Assembly: GCA_035325705.1 (NCBI GenBank)
Contig: DAOKZI010000009.1
Coordinates: 97,081-161,080, forward strand
Reading direction: 5' to 3'
Length of the DNA: 64,000 nucleotides
From: Ga0077536 sp035325705
Lineage (GTDB): Bacteria; Pseudomonadota; Gammaproteobacteria; Ga0077536
In this document: positions 1 to 9,582 of the stretch, in pieces
How the letters are laid out: every line of letters starts with the position of its first letter
Numbering within the stretch: position 1 is the first letter of the stretch
Notes under the pieces: model-generated
Told to the model about the DNA's origin: nothing
Database searches by the model: none
Seen by the model: only the letters and a program-made list of their open reading frames with translations
Program-made: the position numbers and the translations under genes

Positions 1-170
1 TCGAGGAGCAGTTCTTCGAGGGCAAGTACGGCACGCCGTTCAAGCGCGATCCGGCGGTCGTCGAAAAACTGAAGGCAGCGAAGATGATCCAGCGTCCTGC
101 AGTGCCCAACGATCCCGCGCGCAAGGCCGAAATCAAGGCCCTCGCCGAACGGCTCGGCCTGCCCCTGTGA
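1..170 (+). CDS. C-terminal end of an unidentified protein (partial)
   Basis: The window opens inside a gene. Reading from base 3, the frame is open to a TGA at 168-170 and encodes about 55 residues ending in ALAERLGLPL. The tail is charged and helical (FKRDPAVVEKLKAAKMIQ), with codon use like the neighbouring genes. The start and the catalytic part lie outside the window, and the tail alone does not let me assign a family. The next gene starts 8 bases downstream with GTG, so the two are probably co-transcribed. Confidence 0.6.
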   Translation, partial: EEQFFEGKYGTPFKRDPAVVEKLKAAKMIQRPAVPNDPARKAEIKALAERLGLPL

Positions 171-178
171 GGTGAATC

Positions 179-544
179 GTGGCGCTGAAACCGATGCTGG
201 AGTACGCGAGCGTCCGCACCTGGCTGGACGGCCTGCGCGAGCAATGGGGCGGCGATCCGGTCGCCGACGATCCCGAGCGCCTGCCCCTGCTGCAGGCGTT
301 CTGCGAGTTCGCCGACACCGATCCGGATGCCGTGATCGGCGCCTGTCTGCGCGTCGACAAGGCGGGCGACAAGCGGATCAGCGTCAAGGGACGGCGCAAG
401 TATGCGGAGCTGATCGATCGCTTCCAGGCCGCTTCGGAGGAATCGCGCCTGCGTAAGGCGAAGCGCGGCAACACCATCCGCAGCTTTCTGATCTACAACG
501 GCATCCTGCTCGCGGCCGGCGCGCAGATGGCGAAGAAGGACTGA
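179..544 (+). CDS. Hypothetical protein, 121 aa
   Basis: GTG start at 179, eight bases after the previous stop; GAGGTGA lies immediately upstream as ribosome binding site. The 121-residue product has no signal peptide. It is mostly helical and charged, with a basic middle (KGRRKYAELIDRF) and a short hydrophobic C-terminal stretch (FLIYNGILLAAG) that is too short for a convincing membrane span. I do not recognise the family. Spacing suggests an operon with the partial gene before it. It ends just ahead of an inverted repeat that separates it from the convergent acyl-CoA ligase. Confidence 0.6.
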   Translation: MALKPMLEYASVRTWLDGLREQWGGDPVADDPERLPLLQAFCEFADTDPDAVIGACLRVDKAGDKRISVKGRRKYAELIDRFQAASEESRLRKAKRGNTIRSFLIYNGILLAAGAQMAKKD

Positions 545-559
545 CGAAGCGCGCAGCGC

Positions 560-651
560 CCCGGATTCCGCGGCGCTGCGCGCCGCTCCTTCCGGGCTAC
601 GGGCACGATTTCTTGTAGCCCGGATGAGCGCAGCGAATCCGGGATCTTCTC
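560..651. repeat. Dispersed inverted repeat pair (CCCGGAT family), convergent intergenic space
   Basis: Two copies in opposite orientation of a short palindromic unit: arms read CCGGATT...CCGGGCTAC and GTAGCCCGG...AATCCGGG, with a variable GCGCAGCG-type centre. The pair lies between the convergent genes ending at 544 and 684, a typical place for REP-like elements that fold into a stem and may stop transcription from both sides. The same unit recurs at about ten other places in the window. Confidence 0.75.
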
Positions 652-683
652 GATCCCGGGCTCCGCGCCGGAAACGCTGCCGC

Positions 684-2288
684 TCAGTTTTTCTCGACGT
701 ATACGTTCGGCGCATCCGCCGCGAAGGCGTCGAGCAGGAAGCGCTCCTGCGGCTTCTCCGACGCGGTCTTCGGGATTTCGGGGACGACCTGCAGATAGGT
801 CGGCACGAAGTTCGATTCCAGACGCGCGCGGCACCAGGCGAACACGGAGCTCGCGTCGAAGACCTGGCCGGCGACGGGCACGATCGCGGCCACCACGTCT
901 TTTTCCCCGGGCACGCCGTTGCTCGAGGTCACCCCGTAGACGAAGACGTCGTCGATCAGCGGATGCTCGGCCAGCTCCTTCTCGACGAAACCGGGATTGA
1001 TGAAGTCGGCGTTGTGCCGGATGCCGCCGCCCTTGCGATAGAGGAAGTAGTACCAGCCCTGCTCGTCCTGGTAGCCGATGTCCCCCATGCGCAGCCAGCC
1101 GCCTCGCATCTTGTCTTCCGAGGCGGTCGGATTCTTGAAGTAGGCGACCCGCGGGACGCTGCCGTCGGCATTGCGGAACACGATTTCGCCCGGCACACGC
1201 GGCGGGCACGGCCGATCCTCCTCGTCGACGATGCGGCCCTCGAGCGTCGGCGGCGGTTTGCCGATGCTGCCGACGGGACCGGCACCCGGCGGATTGAAGG
1301 TCAGCCCGCCTTCGGCCGCGCCGTAGAATTCGAAGATATCGACGCCGAAGCGCCGCGCGAAATCCTCCCACAGCGCGCTCGGCATGCCGGCGCTCAGCAC
1401 GTAGCGCACGGGATTGTCGGCATCGTCCGGGCGCTCGGGCTCGCTGTAGATCGCGGTCGTCATGCCGCCGAGCAGATTGAACATCGTGCAGCCGTGGTGC
1501 CGCACGATGTCCCACAGCCGCGACTTCGTGAAGCGGCGGCTGAACACCGCGCGCAGGCCCATGTGCAGCGTCGTGCCGAGCGTGATCAACTGCGCGTTCG
1601 CATGCGTCAGCGACAGGCCCGAATACGGGCGGTCGCCCTCGCGCAGACCGAGCAGGCCGCCGAGGCTCGCGACGGTCGCGAAGCGGCTGTAGGGCGAGAG
1701 GATCGCTTTCGGATCGCCCGTCGTCCCGGAGGTGTAGAGCATCTGCATCGGCGCATCGGGATCGGTCACCGCGATCGGGCGTTCGGCGGCTTCGGTCGCG
1801 AGCACGTCGGCCATCGCGCGCAGGCGCAGGGGCCCGGACGCGAGGTCCCGGGCACCGACGACCCAAGCCCATTCGAGGGTCGGGCACTCGGCGAGCACTT
1901 CCAGCACTTGCGGCAAGGCGTAGTCGCCGACGATGACGCCGCGGCATTCGGCGAAGGTCAGCATGTAGGCGAGCTTCTTGCCGCGCGTGCGCGGATCGAT
2001 CGGCACGAACACCGTGCCGGCGACCGAGGAGCCGACCATCGCGTCGACGAACTCGGGATGGTTCTGCAGCATGATCGCGAAGGCGCCGCCGGCCTCGAGG
2101 CCTTCGGCGGCGAGCGCCGCGGCGACCCGCTGGCCGTTGTCCCACAGCGCCTGATAGCTGCGCGTCTCGGTTGCGTAGCGGCCATCGGGCGTGACGTCGA
2201 CGAACGTCAGGATGTCGGGCGCCGTGTGCTGCCGGCGGCGCTCGTCGATGAGATGGGCGAAAATCGCAATATTGGCTGGGCTGTCCAT
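684..2288 (-). CDS. AMP-forming acyl-CoA ligase (CaiC/fatty-acyl-CoA ligase-like), 534 aa
   Basis: ANL-superfamily enzyme that would activate a carboxylic acid to an acyl-CoA through an acyl-adenylate. Visible core motifs are the phosphate-binding loop YTSGTTGDPKA near residue 170, EFYGAAEGG, and LRMGDIGY before the hinge. The C-terminal lysine region reads PKTASEKPQER, where the usual glycine before the catalytic lysine is glutamate. The ATG at 2288 has AGGGA eight bases upstream; a longer frame to 2354 lacks a better site. An acyl-CoA dehydrogenase follows upstream on the same strand after 123 bases, so the two may act on the same acid. The substrate cannot be read from sequence; crotonobetaine/carnitine-type and medium-chain ligases are both possible. 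Confidence 0.85.
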   Translation of the reverse strand: MDSPANIAIFAHLIDERRRQHTAPDILTFVDVTPDGRYATETRSYQALWDNGQRVAAALAAEGLEAGGAFAIMLQNHPEFVDAMVGSSVAGTVFVPIDPRTRGKKLAYMLTFAECRGVIVGDYALPQVLEVLAECPTLEWAWVVGARDLASGPLRLRAMADVLATEAAERPIAVTDPDAPMQMLYTSGTTGDPKAILSPYSRFATVASLGGLLGLREGDRPYSGLSLTHANAQLITLGTTLHMGLRAVFSRRFTKSRLWDIVRHHGCTMFNLLGGMTTAIYSEPERPDDADNPVRYVLSAGMPSALWEDFARRFGVDIFEFYGAAEGGLTFNPPGAGPVGSIGKPPPTLEGRIVDEEDRPCPPRVPGEIVFRNADGSVPRVAYFKNPTASEDKMRGGWLRMGDIGYQDEQGWYYFLYRKGGGIRHNADFINPGFVEKELAEHPLIDDVFVYGVTSSNGVPGEKDVVAAIVPVAGQVFDASSVFAWCRARLESNFVPTYLQVVPEIPKTASEKPQERFLLDAFAADAPNVYVEKN

Positions 2289-2411
2289 CGGTGTCGTCCC
2301 TACAGGGAAAAGCGTCACGACCGCGCGAGGATGCGCGGGCGCGTGGGTCCGCATCTTAACAGCGCGCGCCGACGGCCACGCGGCGCGCGGCCGTCGGCGC
2401 CGAGCGGACGC

Positions 2412-3728
2412 TCAGAGCCGTTCGGGATCGGCCAGCCCGAAGCCGCCCTTCAGCGCGAGGATCTCGTTGCAGCCGTCCTCGATCATCGAGGCGCGCGCGT
2501 CGCGCAGCAGCTTCTCCATCGGGTACTCGCGCGTCATGCCGTTGCCACCGAACATCTGCAAGGCTTCGCTCGCCACTTCGAAGGCCGTCTGCGTGCCGGT
2601 GACTTTCACCGTCATCGCGGCCGGCAGCGAGGGCTGGGCGACGACCATGTTGTACTCGACGACGCGCCGGGTCAGCGCGCGGGCGGCCTCGACTTTCCTG
2701 AACATGTGGAACAGCCGGTTCGCGACCGACTGGTGGCGGATCAGCGGCACGCCGCCCTGCTTGCGTTCATGCGCATAGGCGAGCGCATGCTCGAAGGCCG
2801 CGCGCGCGACGCCGGTGAAGCAGGCGCCCATCAGGCCGTTCGCCTCGGCGTGGATTGCATAGACGCAGCGCTGGAAATGCTCGGGCCCGGCCAGCAGGTT
2901 GCGGATCGGCACTTCGACGTTGTCGAAGAAGATCTCGCCCTGGGGCAGCGCGCGCTGTCCCATCTTGTCGAGCGGCTTGCCGCGCGATACGCCCTTGCTG
3001 TCGAGCGGCACGATGACGACCGCGCCGTTGCGCGTATCGGCGCCCGCGCCCGTATCGGCCGCACAGTACAGGATGCACACCTGCGCGACGGTGCCGTTGG
3101 ACACCCATGCGGACTTCTGGCCGTTGATGACGATGCGATCGCCGCTGATCTTCGCCACGCAGTTCGGCCGGCCGTACTTGCCGGTCGCATGGGCGATCTG
3201 CTGGTTCGGGTCGAGGCTGTCGCTGCCGTGATCGGGCTCGGTGATGCCCCAGCAGCCGAGCTTGTCGTCCGGGCACAGCGAGGCGAGGTAGTCGTTGCCG
3301 AACAGGCGGCAGAGGTAGCGGGGCAGCGTGGAGGCCGCGACCGAGATCCCGAGTCCCGAGTCGCCCCAGCCGAGCTCCTCGTAGAACATGCACATCAGCT
3401 TCGCGCGTTCGCGCGGCGGCATGTCGAGCATCAGATCGACCGTGAAGCCGAGCTCGCCGAAGCGTTTGTAGAACGGCCACAGCGGGGAGTCCGGAGCGAT
3501 GACCGCTTCCGGCGTCATGCGATCGAGCTGCCGTCCCAGGGGACGCATTTCCTGCTCGGCGAAGCGATGCAGGGTGTCGATCATCGCGCGCTCTTCCGGC
3601 GACATCTCGAGCTCGGCGCCGAACATGCCGAGCCGCGTGGCGGGTTCCTTGCTCCAGTGGGCGATGCGGGTGGTGGGGGCCGGCGCGCCGGCGGGTGCGC
3701 TGCTGAGGGACTCGGGTTGAGCTGCCAT
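2412..3728 (-). CDS. Acyl-CoA dehydrogenase, 438 aa
   Basis: Flavoprotein that would oxidise an acyl-CoA to the enoyl-CoA and pass electrons to ETF. The family signatures are clear: CWGITEPDHGSDSL for the first signature, LQMFGGNGMTREYP followed by LLRDAR near the C-terminus, and a glutamate in MIEDGCNE at the position of the usual catalytic base. Length is slightly above the usual 380-400 because of an N-terminal extension of about 40 residues. The ATG at 3728 has GGGAG a few bases upstream. It precedes the acyl-CoA ligase on the same strand, so a small acid-degradation operon is likely. Confidence 0.9.
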   Translation of the reverse strand: MAAQPESLSSAPAGAPAPTTRIAHWSKEPATRLGMFGAELEMSPEERAMIDTLHRFAEQEMRPLGRQLDRMTPEAVIAPDSPLWPFYKRFGELGFTVDLMLDMPPRERAKLMCMFYEELGWGDSGLGISVAASTLPRYLCRLFGNDYLASLCPDDKLGCWGITEPDHGSDSLDPNQQIAHATGKYGRPNCVAKISGDRIVINGQKSAWVSNGTVAQVCILYCAADTGAGADTRNGAVVIVPLDSKGVSRGKPLDKMGQRALPQGEIFFDNVEVPIRNLLAGPEHFQRCVYAIHAEANGLMGACFTGVARAAFEHALAYAHERKQGGVPLIRHQSVANRLFHMFRKVEAARALTRRVVEYNMVVAQPSLPAAMTVKVTGTQTAFEVASEALQMFGGNGMTREYPMEKLLRDARASMIEDGCNEILALKGGFGLADPERL

Positions 3729-4046
3729 AGGTTGTACTCCCGGTGCGTTGAACGCGGTCCCTCGCCACGAGCGTACGCTCGTAGGGGACCGATGAGGCCT
3801 CGATTCCATTTTCACTGTGACCCAACGCAACGCGCCAATGCCTTGATGCCGATCAGGCTTCCCGGGACGGGAAGCGGCCGCGCGTCCGCTGCCGGCGTCC
3901 GGATCGCGATGATCGGCCCGCCGCCTGCGGCGCGGCGCCTGTACACTGCGCGCCTCGACGCAGGCGCGCCGCACGGGGTCGAGCTCCGCGGCCCGTCGTT
4001 CGAACCACGCGTTTGCCGGTCCGCCGGCCCGGAGCCCTTGCCTTAC

Positions 4047-5538
4047 ATGCCCAAGCCAGCCGAAGCCGCCGTGCGCTCTCAGCCCCTCGTCCATTTCGCC
4101 CATCGGCTCGTCATGATCGGCTTCGGCAGCATCGGCCAGGGCGTGTTGCCGCTGATCCTGAGGCACATCGGCGGGTGCCCGCCGGGGCGTCGCACCATTT
4201 TCAACCCCGCTTNNNNNNNNNNGCGGGCTCACGCCGGCGCGCATCACGATCCTCACCGCCGATTCCAGAGGCCGCGAGCTCGCCGAAGCTCACGGCGTGC
4301 GTCTGCTCATCGAGCCGCTGACGCGCGAGAACTACCGCCGCGTGCTGGACCCGCTGCTCGGCGCCGGCGATTTCCTGCTGAACCTCTCGGTCGAAGTGTC
4401 GAGCCTCGCGCTGATCGAATACGCCGCGAGTCGCGGCGCGCTCTATCTCGATTCCTGCATCGAGCCCTGGGCCGGCGGCTTCACCGATCCCGCGCTGTCA
4501 CCGGACCAGCGCTCGAACTACGCGCTGCGCGAGAGCGTGCTCGAGTTGCGCCGGCGCCTGCCGGGCGGGCCGACGGCTGTGGTCACGCACGGCGCAAACC
4601 CGGGCCTCGTTTCGCATCTCGTCAAGCAGGCGCTGCTCGACGTCGCTGCGGATCTCGCGCCGGACGTCCCCGAACCGCGCACGCGGGAGGCCTGGGCCGC
4701 GCTCGCCGCGCGCCTCGGCGTGAAGACCATCCACGTCGCCGAGCGCGACACGCAGGTGTCGCTGCGGCCGAAGGAAGTCGGCGAGTTCGTCAACACCTGG
4801 TCGATCGAGGGCTTCGTCAGCGAAGTCGCGCAGCCGGCCGAGCTCGGCTGGGGCACGCACGAACGCGCATTGCCGCCGGACGCGCGCACGCACGCCACGG
4901 GCTCGGGCTGCGCGATCTACCTGCTGCGGCCGGGCGCCGCGACGTGCGTGCGGAGCTGGACGCCGCAGCAGGGGCCTTATCACGGCTTCCTGATCACGCA
5001 CGGCGAGTCGATCTCGCTCGCGGACTATTTCACCGTGCGCGAAGGCGACGTCCTGCGCTATCGTCCGACGGTGCACTACGCCTATCACCCCTGCGACGCG
5101 GCGGTGCTGTCGCTGCACGAGTTCGCGGGCCGCAATTTCCGGCTGCAGCCGCGCATGCGCGTGCTGATGGACGAGCTCGTCGACGGCGTCGACGAGCTCG
5201 GCGTGCTGCTCGCCGGCCATGCGAAGAACGCCTACTGGTTCGGCTCGCTGCTGTCGATCGCCGATACCCGCGCGCTCGTGCCCCACAACAATGCGACGAG
5301 CCTGCAGGTCGCGGCCGCCGCGCTGTCCGGCATGATATGGGCGATCGAGAACCCTGACCGCGGCATCGTCGAGCCGGACGAGATGGACTTCCGCCGCAAT
5401 CTCGAGATCTGCGGGCCCTATCTCGGCCGGCTCGTCGGCGCCTATACCGACTGGACCCCGCTCGCCCAGCGCGGCGAGCTGTTTCCCGAGGACCTCGACT
5501 GGGACGATCCCTGGCAGTTCCGCAACGTGCGCGTGTGA
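4047..5538 (+). CDS. hss: Homospermidine synthase, interrupted by an assembly gap
   Basis: NAD-dependent synthesis of homospermidine from putrescine (or spermidine plus putrescine), with a saccharopine-dehydrogenase-like fold. The N-terminal Rossmann loop GFGSIGQG is at about residue 26. After the gap the second strand ITILTADSRGRELA follows, and the C-terminal half carries the family stretches HGANPGLVSH and REGDVLRYRPTVHYAYHP. A run of 10 Ns at 4213-4222 breaks the gene and shifts the frame: codons start at positions divisible by 3 before it and at the next phase after it. Apart from that the gene appears full length, near 480 residues. The ATG at 4047 gives the expected start just before the Rossmann strand. 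Confidence 0.85.
4176..4227. other. Scaffold gap with spurious flank inside hss
   Basis: Ten Ns at 4213-4222. The 37 bases before them (4176-4212) do not encode anything like the expected protein. Removing 4176-4227 joins GGG (4173-4175) directly to CTC (4228) in frame and restores a normal family sequence, HIGG followed by LTPARITIL. The N run therefore probably marks overlapping contig ends with a low-quality tail, not missing sequence. Confidence 0.7.
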
Positions 5539-5545
5539 GCCGCCG

Positions 5546-6445
5546 TCATAGCGGCTCGATCGGCAGATCGAGATCGCGCAGCACCTCGGCGAGCAGCGCC
5601 ACGGCGCGCGGCCGGTAATAGTCCTGGCGCGTCGCGAGCGCGACGCGCCGGCGCGGGGCCGGGCTCGCGAAGGGCACGCGCTTGACCAGCGGGCTCGCAT
5701 AACGCGGCGTGAAGGCCGTCGCCGGCAGCACCGTGATGCCCATCCCCGAAGCCACCATGCTGCGCAGGGTCTCGAGCGAATTGCCCTGCTTGCCGCTGTC
5801 GCCCGGCCGTGTGAAGCGCGAGCAGGCTTCGAGCACCTGGTCGCGCAGGCAGTGGCCGACGCTCAAGAGCAGCAGATTCTCGTCCGTCAGCTCCTTGGCC
5901 GCGACGCTCTTGCGTTTCGCCCAGGGATGCTTCGCCGGCACCGCGATCGCGAACTCTTCGTCGTAGACGGGCTGCACGACGATGCCCGGCGCCTCGAAGG
6001 GCAAGGCCAGGATCGCGACGTCGATCGAGGCATCGCGCAGCATGCGCTCGAGGTTGTCGGTCATGTTCTCTTCGATGTCCAGCGGCAGGTCGCGCGCCCG
6101 CTCGCGCAGACGCGCGACGAGCTCGGGCAGCAGATAGGGAGCGATGGTATGGATCACGCCGAGCTTCAGCGCGCCGCGCAGTTGATCGCGGCCGCTGGCC
6201 GCGACGCTCTTCACGCGCGCCGCCTCCTCGAGCACGCGCTCGGCCTGCGCGATGACCTGACGGCCGATATCGGTCAGGGCGATCTCCCCGCGCGTGCGTT
6301 CGAACAAGGTGACCCCCAGCTCGTCCTCCAGGTGCTTGATCGCGGTCGACAGGCTCGGCTGGCTGACGAAACAGGCCGCCGCCGCCCGTCCGAAATGGCG
6401 TTCGCGGGCCACGGCCACGGCATAGCGCAGCTCCTGCAGGGTCAT
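5546..6445 (-). CDS. oxyR: OxyR, LysR-type hydrogen peroxide regulator, 299 aa
   Basis: LysR-type activator of peroxide defence. The N-terminal HTH spans about residues 5-60 (FGRAAAACFVSQPSLSTAIK). The regulatory domain carries GHCLRDQVLEAC, and counting from the ATG at 6445 puts these cysteines at exactly 199 and 208, the E. coli OxyR peroxide-sensing disulfide pair. Length is typical (about 305). It stands convergent to homospermidine synthase, 7 bases apart. No katG or ahpC lies nearby, so its targets are elsewhere. Confidence 0.93.
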   Translation of the reverse strand: MTLQELRYAVAVARERHFGRAAAACFVSQPSLSTAIKHLEDELGVTLFERTRGEIALTDIGRQVIAQAERVLEEAARVKSVAASGRDQLRGALKLGVIHTIAPYLLPELVARLRERARDLPLDIEENMTDNLERMLRDASIDVAILALPFEAPGIVVQPVYDEEFAIAVPAKHPWAKRKSVAAKELTDENLLLLSVGHCLRDQVLEACSRFTRPGDSGKQGNSLETLRSMVASGMGITVLPATAFTPRYASPLVKRVPFASPAPRRRVALATRQDYYRPRAVALLAEVLRDLDLPIEPL

Positions 6446-6599
6446 GAGGGCTCCTTCGATAGCGAGGGTCTATGGCCGGGATGATACTAAGGAAGCTCTA
6501 CGGGGTGCGCGCAGCTCGTCTCCCACGCAGGGGAGAATCCAGGGGTACGTGCCGCCTGAGATGCCGCTTCCACTGGAATGACCGGGAGCCGTAGACGCC

Positions 6600-6980
6600 C
6601 CCGTTTTCGTAGCCCGGGTGCAGCGTAGCGGAACCCGGGACCGGGCATGCCCGATACGCGACAGCTTTCGGCGAATGCATGAGACGACGGCGGGCGCGGA
6701 TCCCGGGTTACGACACCGCCGTTCACATTGGAAGCCCAACGGGGAACGCTCGGATTCTCGTAGCCCGGATGAGCGCAGCGAATCCGGGATCGGGCATGTC
6801 ACAAGCCGCGTGATTCCAACGAGCGCCGATCCCGGGCTCGCGCGATCGCTTCGTAGCCCGCAAGGAGCGCAGCGGAATGCGGCGCCGACGAGCGAACGCC
6901 CTTTACATGAGGCGACCGAGCTGGCGAACGCACGCAGATCCCGGATTCGCTGCGCTCATCCGGGCTACAAGAGGAATTCG
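6600..6980. repeat. Cluster of dispersed CCCGGAT-family repeats; no gene from 6446 to 7083
   Basis: Copies in both orientations: about 6607-6643 (GTAGCCCGGGTGCAGCG form), 6695-6715 (partial), 6758-6793 (GTAGCCCGGATGAGCGC form), 6852-6885 (GTAGCCCGCAAGGAGCGC form) and 6937-6973 (reverse orientation). Small open frames across this stretch are low-complexity by-products of the repeats. Nothing else is visible between oxyR and the membrane protein at 7084. Confidence 0.75.
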
Positions 6981-7083
6981 TGCCGGGCGCCGCGCGAAAC
7001 CGGCGCATTGACGCCCGCGCGAGGACCCTCGCCTGCTAGACTGCGCGCCGTCTGCCCTCGGTCTACTGCCCCGACGCCGCCCG

Positions 7084-7992
7084 ATGCCTTCCCGCACCAC
7101 CGTTTTCTATCTCAAGCTCGTGCTGCTGCCGCTCGGCATCGGCTGCCTGCTGTACTGGGCGACACAGGAGGAAACGCTGCGCCAGCAGGCGCGGCTGGGC
7201 TGGGAGCTGAGCGCCGGCGCGCTGTTGAGCCTGGTGGCGATGGGGCCGCTGGCCCTGCGCTTCAAGCATGCGCTGAAGGTGGCCGGCTTCGCGCTGCGTG
7301 GCGCGCAGTCTCTGCGCATCAACGCGCTGTCCGCGTTCTATCACTTCTTCGTCCCGCTCTCGATCGGCGCCGAGCTGACCAAGTTCGTGCAGCTCAAGAT
7401 GACGCATCCGGAGCGCGGCGCGCTGGGGCTCACCGCCGCGATCCTGCTCGATCACGTGCTCGGCTTCGCCGCGCTGCTCGCGATCCTGATCGCTCTGTTC
7501 ACCGGCGAGCGTGTGCTCGACGGCCCGATCGACGTGCGCTGGATCGCGCTGGCCGTCATCGTCGTCAACGGCCTGCTGCTCACGCTCGCCTGGCAGTGCC
7601 GGGCCCGCCTCAGGGCCTCCCTGCGCGACATCCTGGAGCGGCTGATGACGCACCGGCTCGACGCCGCCGCCGCCGTCGGCTGGTCGATCGCGATGCAGGC
7701 GCTGATGGCAGCGGCCCTGCTGCTGCCGGCCCAGGCCTGGGGGATGGCGATCGAGTACCGCGAATTCCTCTTCGTGCTCGCCGCCTCGTCGCTGTTCGCC
7801 GCGATTCCGCTGAACGTCGCGGGCATCGGTGCGGCGGAAATCGCCGGCACCGGACTGTACATCGCGCTCGGCCTCAACTCGCGCGAAGCAGTGCTGCTGG
7901 TCTCGCTGATGGTCTGCTACCGCCTGCTGTTCGCAGTGCTGGGCGGCGTATGGGACTTCGCCGCAACGCGCCGCCGAGCTGCGGCGGCGTAA
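7084..7992 (+). CDS. Lysylphosphatidylglycerol synthase TM-region / UPF0104-like membrane protein, 302 aa
   Basis: Integral inner-membrane protein with about 6-8 hydrophobic segments. It resembles the flippase-like transmembrane domain of the MprF/AglD family: the sequence IPLNVAGIGAAEIAGTG followed by LVSLMVCYRL near residue 235-285 is the family's conserved C-terminal region, and FYHFFVPLSIGAELTKF matches the conserved N-terminal loop. The catalytic synthase domain of MprF is absent, so a transport or flippase role for a lipid-linked substrate is more likely than lysyl transfer. It stands alone between repeat-rich intergenic regions. Confidence 0.75.
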   Translation: MPSRTTVFYLKLVLLPLGIGCLLYWATQEETLRQQARLGWELSAGALLSLVAMGPLALRFKHALKVAGFALRGAQSLRINALSAFYHFFVPLSIGAELTKFVQLKMTHPERGALGLTAAILLDHVLGFAALLAILIALFTGERVLDGPIDVRWIALAVIVVNGLLLTLAWQCRARLRASLRDILERLMTHRLDAAAAVGWSIAMQALMAAALLLPAQAWGMAIEYREFLFVLAASSLFAAIPLNVAGIGAAEIAGTGLYIALGLNSREAVLLVSLMVCYRLLFAVLGGVWDFAATRRRAAAA

Positions 7993-8055
7993 TTCAGGAT
8001 CGGCTTCGTGGGTTTCGCTACGCTGCACACGGGCTACGAGACTGACATCCTATCT

Positions 8056-8200
8056 TTGCCACCGAGAACACCGAGAACACAGAGGCGGAAAATCGTTCGG
8101 ATAGCCCCGGTATCGACATCGTCAGAATCGACGATCGCGTTGCGGAGGCTCCTTTATCGATCTCTTCTTCCTCTGTGTTCTCGGTGTTCTCGGTGGTAAA
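8056..8200. repeat. GAGAACAC-type long inverted repeat element
   Basis: A 145-bp unit whose ends are about 28-bp imperfect inverted arms built from direct repeats of CCGAGAACAC; the right arm is the mirror (GTGTTCTCGG twice). Related units lie at 29631-29781 and 41265-41424 and a single arm at 40828-40850. The centres of the units differ, so only the arms are conserved. It has no coding capacity and resembles a small non-autonomous repeat. Confidence 0.75.
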
Positions 8201-8263
8201 TGAAACTCGTCAGGCGGCACCCACGGCAGGCGGCAGATCCGATTCCGCCGCGCCGCGTCCGGG

Positions 8264-9514
8264 TTACGTCGCCGCGTCCTCGTCGCGGAAGATGCGGCGG
8301 GCGCGGACTTCGGGGCGCGCCATGCGATCGGGTACGCGGCGCATCAGCCAGTTGACCCAGGACAGCGTGCTGCGCGCATAGCAGTGCAGCGGCTCGAAAT
8401 CCGCGCCCACCAGCGATTTCGCGTCATAGGAGCCGAGGCCTAAGCAGATGTAGCGGCTGCCGCGTTCGATGCCGAGGCGGATGACTTCGTTCAAGAGATG
8501 GAACCATTCGTTGCCGGGCGGCCCGGCGTCGCGGCCGAAATAAGTCGCGACGGTGTGCTCGGCGTCGAACAGCACGAGGCCGTGCGCCACCAGGTGGCCG
8601 TCGCGCTCGGCGGCGAGCACCATGCGATTGTCGGCTGGAATGCGTTCGATCTCCTCGTAGTAGCGCGCGCCGATGCGCTCGCGCTTGAAGCTTTTCGAAC
8701 GGTCGTACATCGTCGCGACCTGCTCGGCCCACAGCGCGGCGTGCTCGGCGAAATGCAGGAGCCGCAAGGCGCGCTGACCGCCGCGTTCGACACGTTCGAG
8801 GCGGCGCTTCAAGTCCTTGCGATAGCGCGAGCGCATCGCGTCCAGGTATTCCTCATAGGTATTCCAGCGCACGCGAATGCGCGCGAGCGGCATGTTCGAG
8901 GCGCGGTTGTAGCCTTCCTCGAACAGCGCGTCGGCGTCCGCGCGCTCGGCGTCGAGAAAATCGCGGAATACGACGAGGCGCGAGCCTTCGCGGCGTGCGA
9001 GATCGGCGACGACGCGGCCGAGACGCCGCAACAGCGCCGCGCGCGGCGCACCGGGCCGGATCGAAATCGAATGACCGGGCACCAGCGGCGACGCGCACTC
9101 GGTGATCTTCACCTGCAGGAAGCCCGGCCACAACCGCCGCACGGCCGCGGCCACGGGCTGCCAGCGCTGCGGCAGGGTTTGCGTCAGATCGGTGGTGATC
9201 GTGTAGACGCAGGCCTGCGCGAGAACGCGGCCCGCGGCGTCGTACACCACCGGATAGAAATAGCGGCAGTCGTTGATGCCGGAAGCCTCGATCGCCGCGA
9301 GGTAGGCGTGCGAGCGCGGCGCGGCCGCGGGACCGGCGATCTCGTCCCAGTCGGCGGCCGGCAAGGCGTGGATCGAATCGAATATCCGCACGTGCCAGCC
9401 GTCGTCGTGCGCGGTGTCGACGAGGGGCGTACGGCCGGCGCGATGCGCCGGCAGCGGCCAGGACTCGATTCGACGCTCGAGGGTGGGGAGATCGAGTGGC
9501 GGCGGCTGTCGCAT
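8264..9514 (-). CDS. FemAB/BioF2-like GNAT-fold acyltransferase, about 416 aa
   Basis: Predicted cytoplasmic transferase of the GNAT superfamily with a FemAB-like double fold. The middle contains YLDAMRSRYRKDLKRRLERV, typical of the Acetyltransf_6 (BioF2-like) family, followed by the acyl-donor-binding half with LVAHGLVLFDAEHTVATYFG and NEWFHLLNEVIRLGIERG. The likely acceptor (peptidoglycan precursor, lipid or amino sugar) cannot be deduced. I chose the ATG at 9514; an in-frame ATG at 9535 adds seven residues and neither has a strong ribosome site. Confidence 0.7.
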   Translation of the reverse strand: MRQPPPLDLPTLERRIESWPLPAHRAGRTPLVDTAHDDGWHVRIFDSIHALPAADWDEIAGPAAAPRSHAYLAAIEASGINDCRYFYPVVYDAAGRVLAQACVYTITTDLTQTLPQRWQPVAAAVRRLWPGFLQVKITECASPLVPGHSISIRPGAPRAALLRRLGRVVADLARREGSRLVVFRDFLDAERADADALFEEGYNRASNMPLARIRVRWNTYEEYLDAMRSRYRKDLKRRLERVERGGQRALRLLHFAEHAALWAEQVATMYDRSKSFKRERIGARYYEEIERIPADNRMVLAAERDGHLVAHGLVLFDAEHTVATYFGRDAGPPGNEWFHLLNEVIRLGIERGSRYICLGLGSYDAKSLVGADFEPLHCYARSTLSWVNWLMRRVPDRMARPEVRARRIFRDEDAAT

Positions 9515-9582
9515 GAGTGGCCGGCAGCCTAGCATGCGCGTCGCGCGCCGGCCACGCGGGACGATCGCGCGACGAGACGTGC

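Noticed and set aside
624..5357. A single plus-strand open frame of about 1577 codons
   Set aside because: It runs antisense through the acyl-CoA ligase and dehydrogenase and across the N gap, with arginine/histidine-rich translation and no family resemblance. It is a by-product of high GC content.
8056..8200. Repeated CCGAGAACAC units as a possible CRISPR array
   Set aside because: Units are contiguous and mirrored at the two ends, with no regular spacers and no cas genes. They are arms of an inverted repeat.
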